Source of the DNA: DATEDA01 sp963827595
Lineage (GTDB): Bacteria > Pseudomonadota > Gammaproteobacteria > Burkholderiales > SG8-39
Length of the DNA: 64,000 nt
Reading direction: 5' to 3'
Assembly (NCBI GenBank): GCA_963827595.1
Contig: CAWHBT010000001.1
Location: forward strand, 496,001 to 560,000
In this document: positions 9,108 through 19,312 of the stretch, one piece after another
How positions within the stretch are numbered: position 1 is the first letter of the stretch
How the letters are laid out: each line of letters begins with the position of its first letter
Translations under genes and position numbers: made by a program
The notes under the pieces: generated by a model
Databases searched by the model: none
What the model saw: only the letters and a program-made list of their open reading frames with translations
What the model was told of the DNA's origin: nothing

Positions 9108-10091
9108 TCACTGCTTCGGCTGCATCCCGATCGCCCTGGCGGCGGCGGCGAGATTGGCGGCTTGCTCGTCGATCGCGGCGGCGAACTCGGCCGGCGTGCC
9201 GGGACTGATGATCTGCCCGGTCGCGGTCAGGCGCTCGATGATGACCGGGTCCGCGAGGACCACCTTGAGATCGGCGGCAATGCGCTCGCGCAACGCATCC
9301 GTCACGCCACTGCCGCGCGCCGCCATCACGCCGACGAGGCCGTCGAAGTTGAGCTCGGGGAAGCCGGCCTCGGCCACGGTCGGGAGCGCCGCCAGGCCCG
9401 GAAACCGGCTGCGGCTCTGCACCGCGAGCAGCCGGATCCGGCCGGCCTGCGCCTGCGGCCGCATGATGGCGTAGGCCGCCGAGTAGAACTGGATGCGTCC
9501 TTCGACGAGGTCGTTGACCGCGCTCACCGTATCGCGATAGGACACCTTCGCCATGTCGAGGCCGGCGCCCTTGAGGTAGGCCGCGACGATGATGTCGGTG
9601 ACCGGAACCACGGTCGCCCAGTTGAGCTTGCCGGGCTCCTCGCGCACCATCGCCATCAGCTCCTTGAGCGACTGCACCTTGAGCGACGCCGGAACCCCGA
9701 TGCACACGACGGTGTTGGTGACGCGAGCGACCGGGAGGAGATCGCGCGGGTCGTAGGGCAGCTTCTCGAGCGTGTAGGGATGGCCCACGAACGTCGACGC
9801 CGGCCCGAACAGCAGCACGTGGTCGTCGCGCGCGGCGAGGACGGCGTTGATGGCGATGACGCCGTCGCCGCCGGGGCGATTCTCGACGACCACCGGCTGT
9901 CCCCACTGCTTGGTGAGCCGATCCGCCAGCAGTCGCCCGGTGATGTCCGCGCCCGAGCCGGGCCCGAGCGGCAAGACGAACCTGACCGTGCGCTGCGGCC
10001 AGGTCTGCGCGAGCGAGGGCGTCGCGATCAGCGCGAGCGCGGACGAGACGATTGCGATGGCAAGGCACGCGAAGTTCTTCATGGTCGACAC
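9108..10091 (-). CDS. Bug-family tripartite tricarboxylate receptor
   Basis: The 327-residue protein has a signal peptide ending near TPSLAQTWPQRTVRFVLP and the family core VENRPGGDGVIAINAVLAARDDHVLLFGP. The usual PSRPIR opening is replaced by WPQRTVRFVLPLGPGSGADI, so it is a fairly diverged member. It is convergent with the preceding Bug gene, with only 18 bases between the stops, and the two are clearly different in sequence rather than a recent duplication. No permease partners are nearby. As for the other receptors here, a periplasmic carboxylate-binding role is expected but the ligand is unknown. Confidence 0.88.
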   Translation of the reverse strand: MSTMKNFACLAIAIVSSALALIATPSLAQTWPQRTVRFVLPLGPGSGADITGRLLADRLTKQWGQPVVVENRPGGDGVIAINAVLAARDDHVLLFGPASTFVGHPYTLEKLPYDPRDLLPVARVTNTVVCIGVPASLKVQSLKELMAMVREEPGKLNWATVVPVTDIIVAAYLKGAGLDMAKVSYRDTVSAVNDLVEGRIQFYSAAYAIMRPQAQAGRIRLLAVQSRSRFPGLAALPTVAEAGFPELNFDGLVGVMAARGSGVTDALRERIAADLKVVLADPVIIERLTATGQIISPGTPAEFAAAIDEQAANLAAAARAIGMQPKQ

Positions 10092-10113
10092 CTCGTAGCG
10101 GGTTAAGCCGCGA

Positions 10114-10359
10114 CTACTTGCACGCGTCGCGCGCGCGCTGGCACTCGTTCTGGCACGCCAAAGCGGCGGCCTGATCGGTCGCTGTCTGTCGGCATTGCTT
10201 CATGCAGTTCTGGTGGGCCTCCCTGCACGACGGCCCCTGACCGCCGCCCACGAACACCTCTTGATACACGAAATAGCCGGCGACTGCAGCGAGCACCAGG
10301 ATGACCAGAGTGCCGAACAGACCCATCCCTCGCTGGGTGCCCACGCATCCATTGCCCAT
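10114..10359 (-). CDS. Small cysteine-rich membrane-anchored protein (81 aa)
   Basis: ATG at 10359 is preceded by GGGAG at a suitable distance. The product has a hydrophobic segment at about residues 13-33 (MGLFGTLVILVLAAVAGYF), followed by a short tail with five cysteines in the pattern C-x8-C-x3-C-x12-C-x3-C and a sixth near the C-terminus, which suggests disulfides on the periplasmic side. It could be a tiny helical-hairpin domain similar to CHCH-like or cysteine-rich repeat proteins. I do not recognise a named family. It lies 44 bases downstream of the polyamine operon on the same strand and could be a distal member of it. Confidence 0.65.
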   Translation of the reverse strand: MGNGCVGTQRGMGLFGTLVILVLAAVAGYFVYQEVFVGGGQGPSCREAHQNCMKQCRQTATDQAAALACQNECQRARDACK

Positions 10360-10403
10360 AGAGCTCTCCCTCGCGCCGCCAGAGGCACTTTCTGTTCCAA
10401 AGT

Positions 10404-11300
10404 TCACCCTACGTTCCCCGCCGTCGCGCGCTGCACGATCCCCATCAGCTTGTAGACTAGGGCGGCTGCGGCGAAGTCGAAGGCGTGGAAGCCGCGGATC
10501 GGCGCGAACTCGAGCAGATCGAAGCCGATGATCCGGCGCTGCCGCGCGACCGACTCGAACAGCCCGAGCGTCTGATACCAGCCGAGTCCCCCGGGCACCG
10601 GCGTGCCGGTCGCCGGCAGCACCGACGGATCGAGGCCGTCGACGTCGAGGGTGAAGAACACCCGCGCGGGGAAGTCGTCGGGGAGCGTGATCGAGTCGAT
10701 GCGCGCCGGCACGAGCTGGTCGGCGTCCAGGTAGCGGACTTTGTAGCGCGCCCGCGCTTCCCGCTCCTCCTGCGAATAGGCGCGGTTCCCGAGCTGGAAC
10801 AGCGGAATGCCCGCTTCGACCACCCGGCGCATCACCGAGGCATGGCTGAGCGGATCGCCCCCGTATCGGTCCCGCAGATCCGCATGCGCGTCGATCTGCA
10901 CCACGCCGAAGTCGCGGACTCCGGCGTCGAGGTAGCCGCGGACGACGCCGCCGGTGACGGTGTGCTCGCCCCCGAGGACCACCGGCATCTTGCCGAGCGC
11001 GAGGATCCGCGCCACCGCGGCCGCGATCGCGGCGATCACCTTTCCGGCCTGCGGCCGGCAATCGATCGCGGGCCAGGTGTAGATGCCCTCGGCGCCCGGA
11101 TCGCTCTTGCCGTCCCAGCGCTCGAGCTGGCCCGACGCGGCGAGGATCGCGGCCGGGCCCTTCGCCGTCCCGCGGCCGTAGGACACGGTTTTCTCGTACG
11201 GCACCGGCAGGACGTGGAAGCGGGCCGCCTCCGGTGCCACGTCGTCCACCTCGGTGCCGAGAAAGCGCAGGCGCGACGGCCGCGCGCGAACGCGCTTCAC
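10404..11300 (-). CDS. speB: Agmatinase (ureohydrolase family)
   Basis: The 298-residue protein carries all ureohydrolase manganese-binding motifs: GGEHTVT at about residue 108, DAHADLRD at about 132 and the DVDGLDPS motif at about 217. It would convert agmatine to putrescine and urea. Arginase or guanidinobutyrase are alternatives, but linkage to arginine decarboxylase makes agmatinase the best reading. The start is GTG at 11300, which overlaps the stop of the upstream decarboxylase gene as GTGA, so translation is probably coupled. It is the last recognisable gene of the polyamine operon. Confidence 0.87.
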   Translation of the reverse strand: MKRVRARPSRLRFLGTEVDDVAPEAARFHVLPVPYEKTVSYGRGTAKGPAAILAASGQLERWDGKSDPGAEGIYTWPAIDCRPQAGKVIAAIAAAVARILALGKMPVVLGGEHTVTGGVVRGYLDAGVRDFGVVQIDAHADLRDRYGGDPLSHASVMRRVVEAGIPLFQLGNRAYSQEEREARARYKVRYLDADQLVPARIDSITLPDDFPARVFFTLDVDGLDPSVLPATGTPVPGGLGWYQTLGLFESVARQRRIIGFDLLEFAPIRGFHAFDFAAAALVYKLMGIVQRATAGNVG

Positions 11301-12460
11301 GAGAGCCGACCCTTGAAGTCCTCGTAGCCGAACTCGCGCACGATCTGCAACGCGTCGGTCTCCGAGTTCCACAGCGCGATCGCCGGCAGCCCGATGCCGT
11401 TGAAGGTCGTGGTCTTGACCATCGAGTAGATCGCCATGTCCTCGAACACGAGGCGGCTGCCCACCTGCAGCGGCGCGGCGAACGAGTAATCGCCGATCAC
11501 GTCGCCGGCGAGACAGGTCTGACCGCCGAGGCGGTAGGTGTGGGGCAGCGCGCCGGCCTCGCCCGCGTCGATGATGCGCGGCCGATAGGGCGCCTCGATC
11601 ACGTCGGGCATATGGCAGGTGGCGGACGTGTCGAGGATGGCGAGCGGCATGCCGTTCCACGGGAGATCCAGCACCTCGGCGACGAGCACGCCGGCGTCGA
11701 GCGCGATCGCCTCGCCCGGCTCGAGATACAGCTCGACCCCGTGCCGGGCGCGAAAATCGCGCAGCAGCCGGACGAGGTCGTCCACCTGGTAGTCGGGGCG
11801 CGTGATGTGGTGCCCGCCGCCGAAATTCACCCACTCCATGCCGGGGAGGAACTCGCCGAACTTCTCCTCGAACGCGGCGACGGTGCGCGCGAGCGGCGGG
11901 AAGTCCTGCTCGCAGAGGGTGTGGAAGTGCAGCCCGCTGATGCCCGCGAGATCGCCGCGAAACTGCGAGCGCGGGATGCCGAGCCGCGAGTACGGCGCGC
12001 TCGGATCGTAGCGCGGGTTCTCGCCCTCGGATCGCTCCGGATTCACGCGCAGGCCGAAGCGCAGCCCCGGCCGCCGCTCGCGCGCCGCGCGCGCGAGCGG
12101 CCCGAACCGCTGCCACTGCGCGAAGGAGTTGAACACCACGTGGTCGGAGATCTCCAGGATCGCCGCGAGATCGCGCTCGGTGTAGGCCGCCGAGAAGGTG
12201 TGGACCTCGCCGCCGAACGCCTCGCGCCCGAGCCGCGCCTCGTGCAGGCCGCTCGCGCAGGTGCCGGCGAGATACCGCGCGACGAGCGGCCCGAGCCGCC
12301 ACATCGAGAACGCCTTGAGCGCGAGGAGGATCTTCGCCCCGCTCGCGTGCGCGACGCCGTCGAGCACGCGCAGGTTCTGCTCGATCGCCCACTCGTCGAC
12401 GACGAAGCAGGGCGAGGGCACCCGGCGCGGATCGAGCCGCCGGAACCGCTCAGTGCGCAC
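11297..12460 (-). CDS. nspC: Carboxynorspermidine / carboxyspermidine decarboxylase
   Basis: The 387-residue protein is a fold-type III PLP decarboxylase (alanine-racemase-like barrel). SPCFVVDEWAIEQNLRVL opens the barrel, LLALKAFSMW holds the PLP-binding lysine at about residue 45, and LDTSATCHMPDVIEAPYRP carries the catalytic cysteine region. It removes the carboxyl group from carboxynorspermidine or carboxyspermidine. The GTG at 12460 is the most upstream start in this frame before sequence that does not fit the family. It lies between the matching dehydrogenase gene, 32 bases upstream, and agmatinase, which it overlaps by four bases. Confidence 0.9.
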   Translation of the reverse strand: MRTERFRRLDPRRVPSPCFVVDEWAIEQNLRVLDGVAHASGAKILLALKAFSMWRLGPLVARYLAGTCASGLHEARLGREAFGGEVHTFSAAYTERDLAAILEISDHVVFNSFAQWQRFGPLARAARERRPGLRFGLRVNPERSEGENPRYDPSAPYSRLGIPRSQFRGDLAGISGLHFHTLCEQDFPPLARTVAAFEEKFGEFLPGMEWVNFGGGHHITRPDYQVDDLVRLLRDFRARHGVELYLEPGEAIALDAGVLVAEVLDLPWNGMPLAILDTSATCHMPDVIEAPYRPRIIDAGEAGALPHTYRLGGQTCLAGDVIGDYSFAAPLQVGSRLVFEDMAIYSMVKTTTFNGIGLPAIALWNSETDALQIVREFGYEDFKGRLS

Positions 12461-12492
12461 CCTGGTACACGCCCCCGGACCGCCGCCGGGCC

Positions 12493-13686
12493 TCAGCCCA
12501 TCGGCGCATCGAGGTGCATTACCGTCCACGGCAGGCCGTGGCGGTTCATGTCGTCCATGAACGGGTCGGGGTCGAACTGCTCGAGGTTGAACACGCCCTT
12601 GCCCCGCCACTTGCCGGTGACCATGAGCTTGGCGCCGATCATCGCCGGCACGCCGGTGGTGTAGGAGATCGCCTGCGCCTGGACCTCGCGGTAGGTCTCC
12701 TCGTGGTCGCAGATGTTGTAGACGAACGCGATCTTCTCCTTGCCGTCCTTGCGGCCGCGCACCAGGCACCCGATGCAGGTCTTGCCCTTGGTCAGCGGGC
12801 CGAGGCTCGCCGGGTCCGGCAGGAGCGCCTTGAGGAACTGCAGCGGAATGATCTCCTGCCCCTGGAACCGCACCGGCTTGATCGACGTCATGCCGACGTT
12901 GCCGAGCACGCGGAGATGGGTGAGGTAGTTCTCGGAGAAGGTCATCCAGAACCGGGCGCGGCGCAGGGTCGGGAAGTGCTTGACGATCGACTCCAGCTCC
13001 TCGTGGTAGAGGAGAAAGATCTTCTTCGGGCCGATGCCCTCGGGGAAGTCGTACATCCGGCTCACCGCGAGCGGCTCGGTCGTCCGCCACGCGCCGCCCT
13101 CCCAGTACCGCCCGGGCGAGGTGATTTCGCGGATGTTGATCTCGGGGTTGAAGTTGGTCGCGAACGGCTGGCCGTGGTCGCCGGCGTTGCAGTCGATGAT
13201 GTCGAGCTCTTCGATCGTGTCGAAGTGGTGCTTCGCCAGGTACGCGGTGAAGACGTTGGTCGCGCCCGGGTCGAACCCGCTGCCGAGGAGCGCCATGATC
13301 CCGCGGCTGCGGTAGCGGTCCTGGTAGGCCCACTGCCAGCTGTACTCGAACTTCGCGGTGTCGCGCGGCTCGTAGTTGGCGGTGTCCAGGTAGTCCACCC
13401 CGGTCGCCAGGCACGCGTCCATGATCGGCAGGTCCTGGTAGGGCAGCGCGACGTTGATCACGATCGCCGGCTTCTCGCGCTCGATCAGCGCGCTCATCTG
13501 CCGGACGTCGTCGGCGTCCACCTGCGCGGTCCGGATCGGCCGCTTGATCTGCGCCGCGATCCTCCTACACTTCTCCTCGGTGCGGCTCGCGAGCAGGATA
13601 TCGGTGAACACCTCGGGGACCTGCGCGCACTTGTGCGTGACGACCTGGCCGACGCCGCCGGCGCCGACGATCAACACCTTGGCCAT
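12493..13686 (-). CDS. Carboxynorspermidine / carboxyspermidine synthase (saccharopine dehydrogenase family)
   Basis: The 397-residue protein starts MAKVLIVGAGGVGQVV, an NAD(P)H Rossmann motif, and continues with features of the saccharopine-dehydrogenase-like carboxynorspermidine synthases: INVALPYQDLPIMDACLATG, GVDYLDTANYEP and LGSGFDPGATNVFTAY. It condenses a diamine such as putrescine or diaminopropane with aspartate semialdehyde and reduces the imine to the carboxy-triamine. That product is the substrate of the decarboxylase encoded 32 bases downstream. Since agmatinase and arginine decarboxylase are in the same operon, putrescine is the likely diamine here and spermidine the likely end product, which is inference. 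Confidence 0.92.
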   Translation of the reverse strand: MAKVLIVGAGGVGQVVTHKCAQVPEVFTDILLASRTEEKCRRIAAQIKRPIRTAQVDADDVRQMSALIEREKPAIVINVALPYQDLPIMDACLATGVDYLDTANYEPRDTAKFEYSWQWAYQDRYRSRGIMALLGSGFDPGATNVFTAYLAKHHFDTIEELDIIDCNAGDHGQPFATNFNPEINIREITSPGRYWEGGAWRTTEPLAVSRMYDFPEGIGPKKIFLLYHEELESIVKHFPTLRRARFWMTFSENYLTHLRVLGNVGMTSIKPVRFQGQEIIPLQFLKALLPDPASLGPLTKGKTCIGCLVRGRKDGKEKIAFVYNICDHEETYREVQAQAISYTTGVPAMIGAKLMVTGKWRGKGVFNLEQFDPDPFMDDMNRHGLPWTVMHLDAPMG

Positions 13687-13707
13687 TGAATCGGGGTCCT
13701 TCCGGGG

Positions 13708-15624
<1,917 letters not shown>

Positions 15625-15627
<3 letters not shown>

Positions 15628-15640
15628 GTCGCTCCCTCCT
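15625..15640 (-). promoter_or_regulatory. Strong Shine-Dalgarno with putative CTG start of speA
   Basis: On the minus strand AGGAGG (15640-15635) is followed by seven bases and then CTG (15627-15625) in the speA frame. The spacing is ideal, and no conventional start codon lies at that place. Either speA really initiates at CTG or the base is a sequence error for ATG, GTG or TTG. Confidence 0.55.
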
Positions 15641-15868
15641 CTAGGTTCGCGGCTGGACGATAGCGCCCGTCGCTTGGCCCGGATCTTGCCGGGCGGAGTG
15701 GGAAAGATCAAGCGGAGTCCGATGTTTTTTCAGGGGAAACCGTCGAGTGAGCGGCGCCGGGACCAGGGCGGCCACCCCGGCGACCCCCGGGGACGAGCAA
15801 TATGCGCCCCGAATGTGACAGTCGCGTGCTGGCGCTCGACGTCGTGACCTCGTGCCCGAGCCCGTCCT

Positions 15869-16843
15869 TCACGCGAGCCGCTCGCGCCCGTGCGGCGCGC
15901 GCAGGTCGAGGATCGGCCCGCGCGGCACGATTCCCGTCGGGTTCACGCGCCGCTGCGCGCCGTAGTAGTGGCGCTTGATCTGATCGAGGTCAACCGTCTC
16001 GGCGACGCCGGGGTGCTGGTACAGGTCGCGGGTGTACGCCCACAGGTTCGGGTAGTCGGCGAGCCGCCGCAGGTTGCACTTGAAGTGGCTGTAGTAGACG
16101 AGGTCGAACCGCACCAGCGTGGTGAACGCCCGCCAGTCGGCCTCGGTGAGCCGGCTCCCGCAGAGGTAGCGCCGCTTCGCGAGCCGCTCCTCCATCCAGT
16201 CGAGCGTTGCGAAGAGCGGCACCACCGCCTCATCGTAGGCGTCCTGAGAGGTGGCGAAGCCGCAGCGGTAGACCCCGTTGTTGAGGGTCTCGTAGACGCG
16301 CTTGTTGACCGCCTCGATCTCCGGCCGGAGTTCGACCGGGTAGTAGTCACCGGGCGCGGCGCCGACGCCGTCGAACGCCGAGTTGAACATGCGGATGATT
16401 TCGGACGACTCGTTGTTGACGATTGTCCTGCGCTCCCGGTCCCACAGCACCGGCACCGTGACCCGGCCGGTGTAGGTCGGGTTCGCCTTCGTGTACGCCT
16501 CGTGGAGCAGGCGCACGCCGTTCACGGTATCGGGGATCACCCCCGGCCCGGGCGCGAACGTCCAGCCCTCCGCCTGATTGTCCCAACCGGCGGTCGATGC
16601 CGAGACGAGACCCTCGAGCCCCTTCAGCTTGCGGAAGATGAAGGTGCGGTGCGCCCAAGGGCACGAGAGCGAGACGTAGAGGTGATAGCGCCCGGGCGCC
16701 GCCCGGAACCCGCCCTCCCCGCTCGGCCCGGGCGCGCCGTCGGCGGTGACCCAGCTCCGGAACTGCGACTCGCGGCGGAGGAAGCGCCCGCCGACGATGT
16801 TGTGCGGCTGATCCTGCCAGATGCCTTCAACCAGTGCGCCCAA
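15869..16843 (-). CDS. Glutathionyl-hydroquinone reductase
   Basis: The 324-residue protein belongs to the Xi-class glutathione transferases (YqjG/PcpF/ECM4). SLSCPWAHRTFIFRKLKGLE contains the catalytic cysteine in the CPWAHR motif, and WDNQAEGWTFAPGPG and the helical C-terminal half with LTEADWRAFTTLVRFD are typical. It removes glutathione from glutathionyl-hydroquinones, which recycles quinones in the cytoplasm. The start is TTG at 16843, six bases after AAGGAG. It is the last gene of a four-gene overlapping minus-strand operon headed by fructose-1,6-bisphosphatase and lies 14 bases after the hydratase gene. About 240 bases separate its stop from the speA start, with no gene seen there. Confidence 0.9.
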   Translation of the reverse strand: MGALVEGIWQDQPHNIVGGRFLRRESQFRSWVTADGAPGPSGEGGFRAAPGRYHLYVSLSCPWAHRTFIFRKLKGLEGLVSASTAGWDNQAEGWTFAPGPGVIPDTVNGVRLLHEAYTKANPTYTGRVTVPVLWDRERRTIVNNESSEIIRMFNSAFDGVGAAPGDYYPVELRPEIEAVNKRVYETLNNGVYRCGFATSQDAYDEAVVPLFATLDWMEERLAKRRYLCGSRLTEADWRAFTTLVRFDLVYYSHFKCNLRRLADYPNLWAYTRDLYQHPGVAETVDLDQIKRHYYGAQRRVNPTGIVPRGPILDLRAPHGRERLA

Positions 16844-16857
16844 GCGAGCTCCTTCCG

Positions 16858-17694
16858 TCAGCGAAACTCGATCTCCAGCCCCGGCACTCCGATCCCGTCG
16901 AGCCGGGTGTGCCAGCGCTCGCCGGGCTGCACCGGCAGCGCCGCGGTCAGGGTGCCGGTTGTGACCACCTCGCCGGCGCCGACCGGCGCGAACTGCGGCA
17001 GCCGCGCGAGCACCTCCGCCAGGTGCGCGAACGCGAGCAGCGGCGAGTCGAGCACGTTCGCGCCGCCGCCGACCGCCTGGACCTCGTCGCCGCGACTGAG
17101 CGCGATGCGGAACTCGCGGAGCCGCCGCGCGCAGTCGGGAATGCTCGAAACGAGGACCGGCGCGCCGATCACCAGCCGGCCGTGCAGGGCGTTCGCCGCG
17201 ACCGTGTCCTCGACCTTGAACTTCCAGCGGGGGAAGACGCTCTGCACGATCTCGAAGCCGTGCGCGATCCAGTCGATACAGCCGAGGATCTCACTCTCAA
17301 GGTCCGCGGGGCCTCTCCCCCGCGGAGCGTTCGCCGTCACCCGCGGCGCCTCCGCGAAGTGCAGCACGATCTCGGGCTCGATGCGCGGCTCGACGAGGCC
17401 AGCGAGCGGGAGCTCCGCCCGACCGTCCTTCGCGTGCACGACGGTCGCGTCGTACACGAAGCCCCAGATCGGCTCGTACACGCCGTACTCGGCCCAGATC
17501 GTCCGGTTGGTGAAGCCGATCTTCCGGCCGACCGGCCCGGCGCCGCCGTCCATCCGCGCGTGATGCAGCCCTTCCGCGACCGCGTAGGCCCGCGCCATGT
17601 CGAATCCCGGATTGAGGGTAGTGAAGGGCACGATCGACCGCCCCTCGCGCAGCGCTCCGAGCAGCTCGGTCGTCTCGCTCAGCGGCTGATCCAC
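16858..17694 (-). CDS. 2-keto-4-pentenoate hydratase / fumarylacetoacetate-hydrolase family protein
   Basis: The 278-residue protein matches the MhpD/DmpE hydratase and oxalocrotonate decarboxylase family. GRKIGFTNRTIWAEYGVYEPIWGFVYD is the conserved entry loop, EPRIEPEIVLHF holds the acidic metal ligands, and the region ending in VVTTGTLTAALPVQPGERW is the typical C-terminal core. Such enzymes hydrate 2-hydroxypentadienoates in meta-cleavage pathways. The GTG at 17694 overlaps the end of the preceding secreted-protein gene by 16 bases. No other meta-cleavage genes are nearby, so the true substrate is open. Confidence 0.85.
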   Translation of the reverse strand: MDQPLSETTELLGALREGRSIVPFTTLNPGFDMARAYAVAEGLHHARMDGGAGPVGRKIGFTNRTIWAEYGVYEPIWGFVYDATVVHAKDGRAELPLAGLVEPRIEPEIVLHFAEAPRVTANAPRGRGPADLESEILGCIDWIAHGFEIVQSVFPRWKFKVEDTVAANALHGRLVIGAPVLVSSIPDCARRLREFRIALSRGDEVQAVGGGANVLDSPLLAFAHLAEVLARLPQFAPVGAGEVVTTGTLTAALPVQPGERWHTRLDGIGVPGLEIEFR

Positions 17695-18218
17695 GCCTGC
17701 ATCCCGTTCTCCCGGTAACGCTTCACGTCGAGCCGCTCCACGACGACCGCCTCGACCCGCGGGCACTCCCGCGGCAGCGCCGCGCGCGGCAGGTCGGACA
17801 CGATGAACCCGTCGACCGCGTAGCCGCTCGCGACCGTCTCGCCCGCGCCGGCGCGCTCGCACACGACGAGCTTCGTGCTCCCGGCGTCGCCCGGCACCGG
17901 CTTGAACAGCGTGCCGGCGCCCACGACGATCGTTCCCGCGGCGGCGAACCGCCCGTCCTTGCGCCCGAGGTAGAGGAACACCGGGCCATGGTACGGCCCG
18001 AAGTCGGATTCCTGCCACAGCGCGACGTCGGCCAGGCCGTCGTTGTTGAAGTCCCCGACCGTGCGCGCCACGCCGTCGTCGAGCGTGCGCCCGGAGCGCC
18101 CCGGCGCGGCGGTGCCGAGGAAGTGCTCGAGCGGGTCGCCGACGTCCTTCTGCGCGCGCGCTTCGGGCGCGCCCGCGAGGAGCGCGCCCACAGCGAGGAT
18201 CACCGCGAGCCGCCTCAC
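17679..18218 (-). CDS. Secreted FG-GAP/VCBS-like hypothetical protein (179 aa)
   Basis: The GTG at 18218 forms a GTGA overlap with the stop of the fbp gene. The N-terminus LAVILAVGALLAGAPEARAQ is a signal peptide. Residues about 50-70 contain VGDFNNDGLADVALWQESD, a calcium-binding D-x-N-x-D-G-x-x-D motif as in FG-GAP and EF-hand-like repeats, but only one such repeat is seen. The rest is a small soluble periplasmic domain I do not recognise. Its position between fructose-1,6-bisphosphatase and a hydratase with overlapping ends is odd for an exported protein. Confidence 0.75.
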   Translation of the reverse strand: MRRLAVILAVGALLAGAPEARAQKDVGDPLEHFLGTAAPGRSGRTLDDGVARTVGDFNNDGLADVALWQESDFGPYHGPVFLYLGRKDGRFAAAGTIVVGAGTLFKPVPGDAGSTKLVVCERAGAGETVASGYAVDGFIVSDLPRAALPRECPRVEAVVVERLDVKRYRENGMQAWISR

Positions 18219-19213
18219 TGCCCGAGGTGGTAGCCCGTCACCCGCTCGACCTCGTTCCGCGAGCCGAGGATGACGCCCACGCGCTGGTGGAGCCGTTCGG
18301 GCGCGATGTCGAGGATGCGCTGGCGGCCGTCGGTCGCGGCGCCGCCCGCCTGCTCGACGATGAGCGCCATCGGGTTGGCCTCGTACATGAGCCGCAGCCG
18401 CCCGTCCTTGTGCTTGGCGTCGCGGGGGTACATGAAGATCCCGCCGCGCGACAGCGTCCGGTAGACGTCGGCCACCATCGAGGCAACCCACCGCATGTTG
18501 AAGTCCCGCTCCCGCGGGCCGGTCTTCCCGGCGAGGCACTCGTCGATGTAGCGCTTCACCGGCGGGTCCCAGTTGCGCATGTTCGACGCGTTGATCGCGA
18601 ACTCGCTCGTGTCCGGCGGGATGCGGATGTCGGGCTCGGTCATCACGAACGAGCCGAGCTCCCGGTCGAGGGTGAAGCCCGCCACGCCGTTGCCGACCGT
18701 GAGGACGAGGATCGTCGCTGCGCCGTACACCGTGAACCCGGCCGCGACCTGCTTCGACCCGGGCTGGAGAAAGCACCGCTCGTCGGGCTCCTTCATCCCG
18801 TCGGGACAGCGCAGGACCGAGAAGATCGTGCCGACCGAGATGTTGACGTCGAGGTTGGAGGAGCCGTCGAGCGGGTCCATCAGCAGCAGGAACCCGCCGC
18901 GCGGGTAGCGGTTCGGGATCTGGTACGGGGCGTCCATCTCCTCCGACACCATCGCCGCGAGCTGCCCGCCCCACTCGTTCGCCTCGACCAGCACCTCGTT
19001 CGCGACGACGTCGAGCTTCCTCTGCGCCTCGCCCTGCACGTTCTGCGTGCCCATCACGTCGCCGATCCCGGCGAGCGCGCCCTTGCTCACGGCGTGGCTG
19101 ATCGCCTTGCAGGCGCGCGCGATCACCTCGACCGTGAGCCGCAGCTCGGGCGAGACCGTGCCGTGGCTGCGCTGCTGCTCGATCAGGTACTGGGTGAGGG
19201 TGACGCGGCGCAT
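18215..19213 (-). CDS. fbp: Fructose-1,6-bisphosphatase class I
   Basis: The 332-residue protein has the class I FBPase signature. MDPLDGSSNLDVNISVGTIF is the magnesium-binding and catalytic segment, and GGIFMYPRDAKHKDGRLRLMYEANPMALIVEQAGG is the fructose-phosphate-binding end. It dephosphorylates fructose-1,6-bisphosphate in gluconeogenesis or the Calvin cycle. It is the first gene of the four-gene operon. It is divergent from a Bug receptor gene with 99 bases between the starts, which must hold both promoters. Confidence 0.95.
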   Translation of the reverse strand: MRRVTLTQYLIEQQRSHGTVSPELRLTVEVIARACKAISHAVSKGALAGIGDVMGTQNVQGEAQRKLDVVANEVLVEANEWGGQLAAMVSEEMDAPYQIPNRYPRGGFLLLMDPLDGSSNLDVNISVGTIFSVLRCPDGMKEPDERCFLQPGSKQVAAGFTVYGAATILVLTVGNGVAGFTLDRELGSFVMTEPDIRIPPDTSEFAINASNMRNWDPPVKRYIDECLAGKTGPRERDFNMRWVASMVADVYRTLSRGGIFMYPRDAKHKDGRLRLMYEANPMALIVEQAGGAATDGRQRILDIAPERLHQRVGVILGSRNEVERVTGYHLGQ

Positions 19214-19312
19214 GGGGCGGTCCTACCGCGATTATCGCCCCGTCGGGCGGGCGGTTGGAACCCCTCGTTGGGAGATAATCGTTGTCGCCAGACCACAACA
19301 AACGGAGGAGAG

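Noticed and set aside
12514..13689. Long open frames antisense to real genes, here opposite the carboxyspermidine synthase gene, likewise 13966-15663, 47053-48138, 49073-50455, 52545-54551 and 55329-56909.
   Set aside because: They are shadows of very GC-rich genes: the products are arginine/alanine-rich and low in aromatic residues, lack domains, and lie fully opposite well-recognised proteins.
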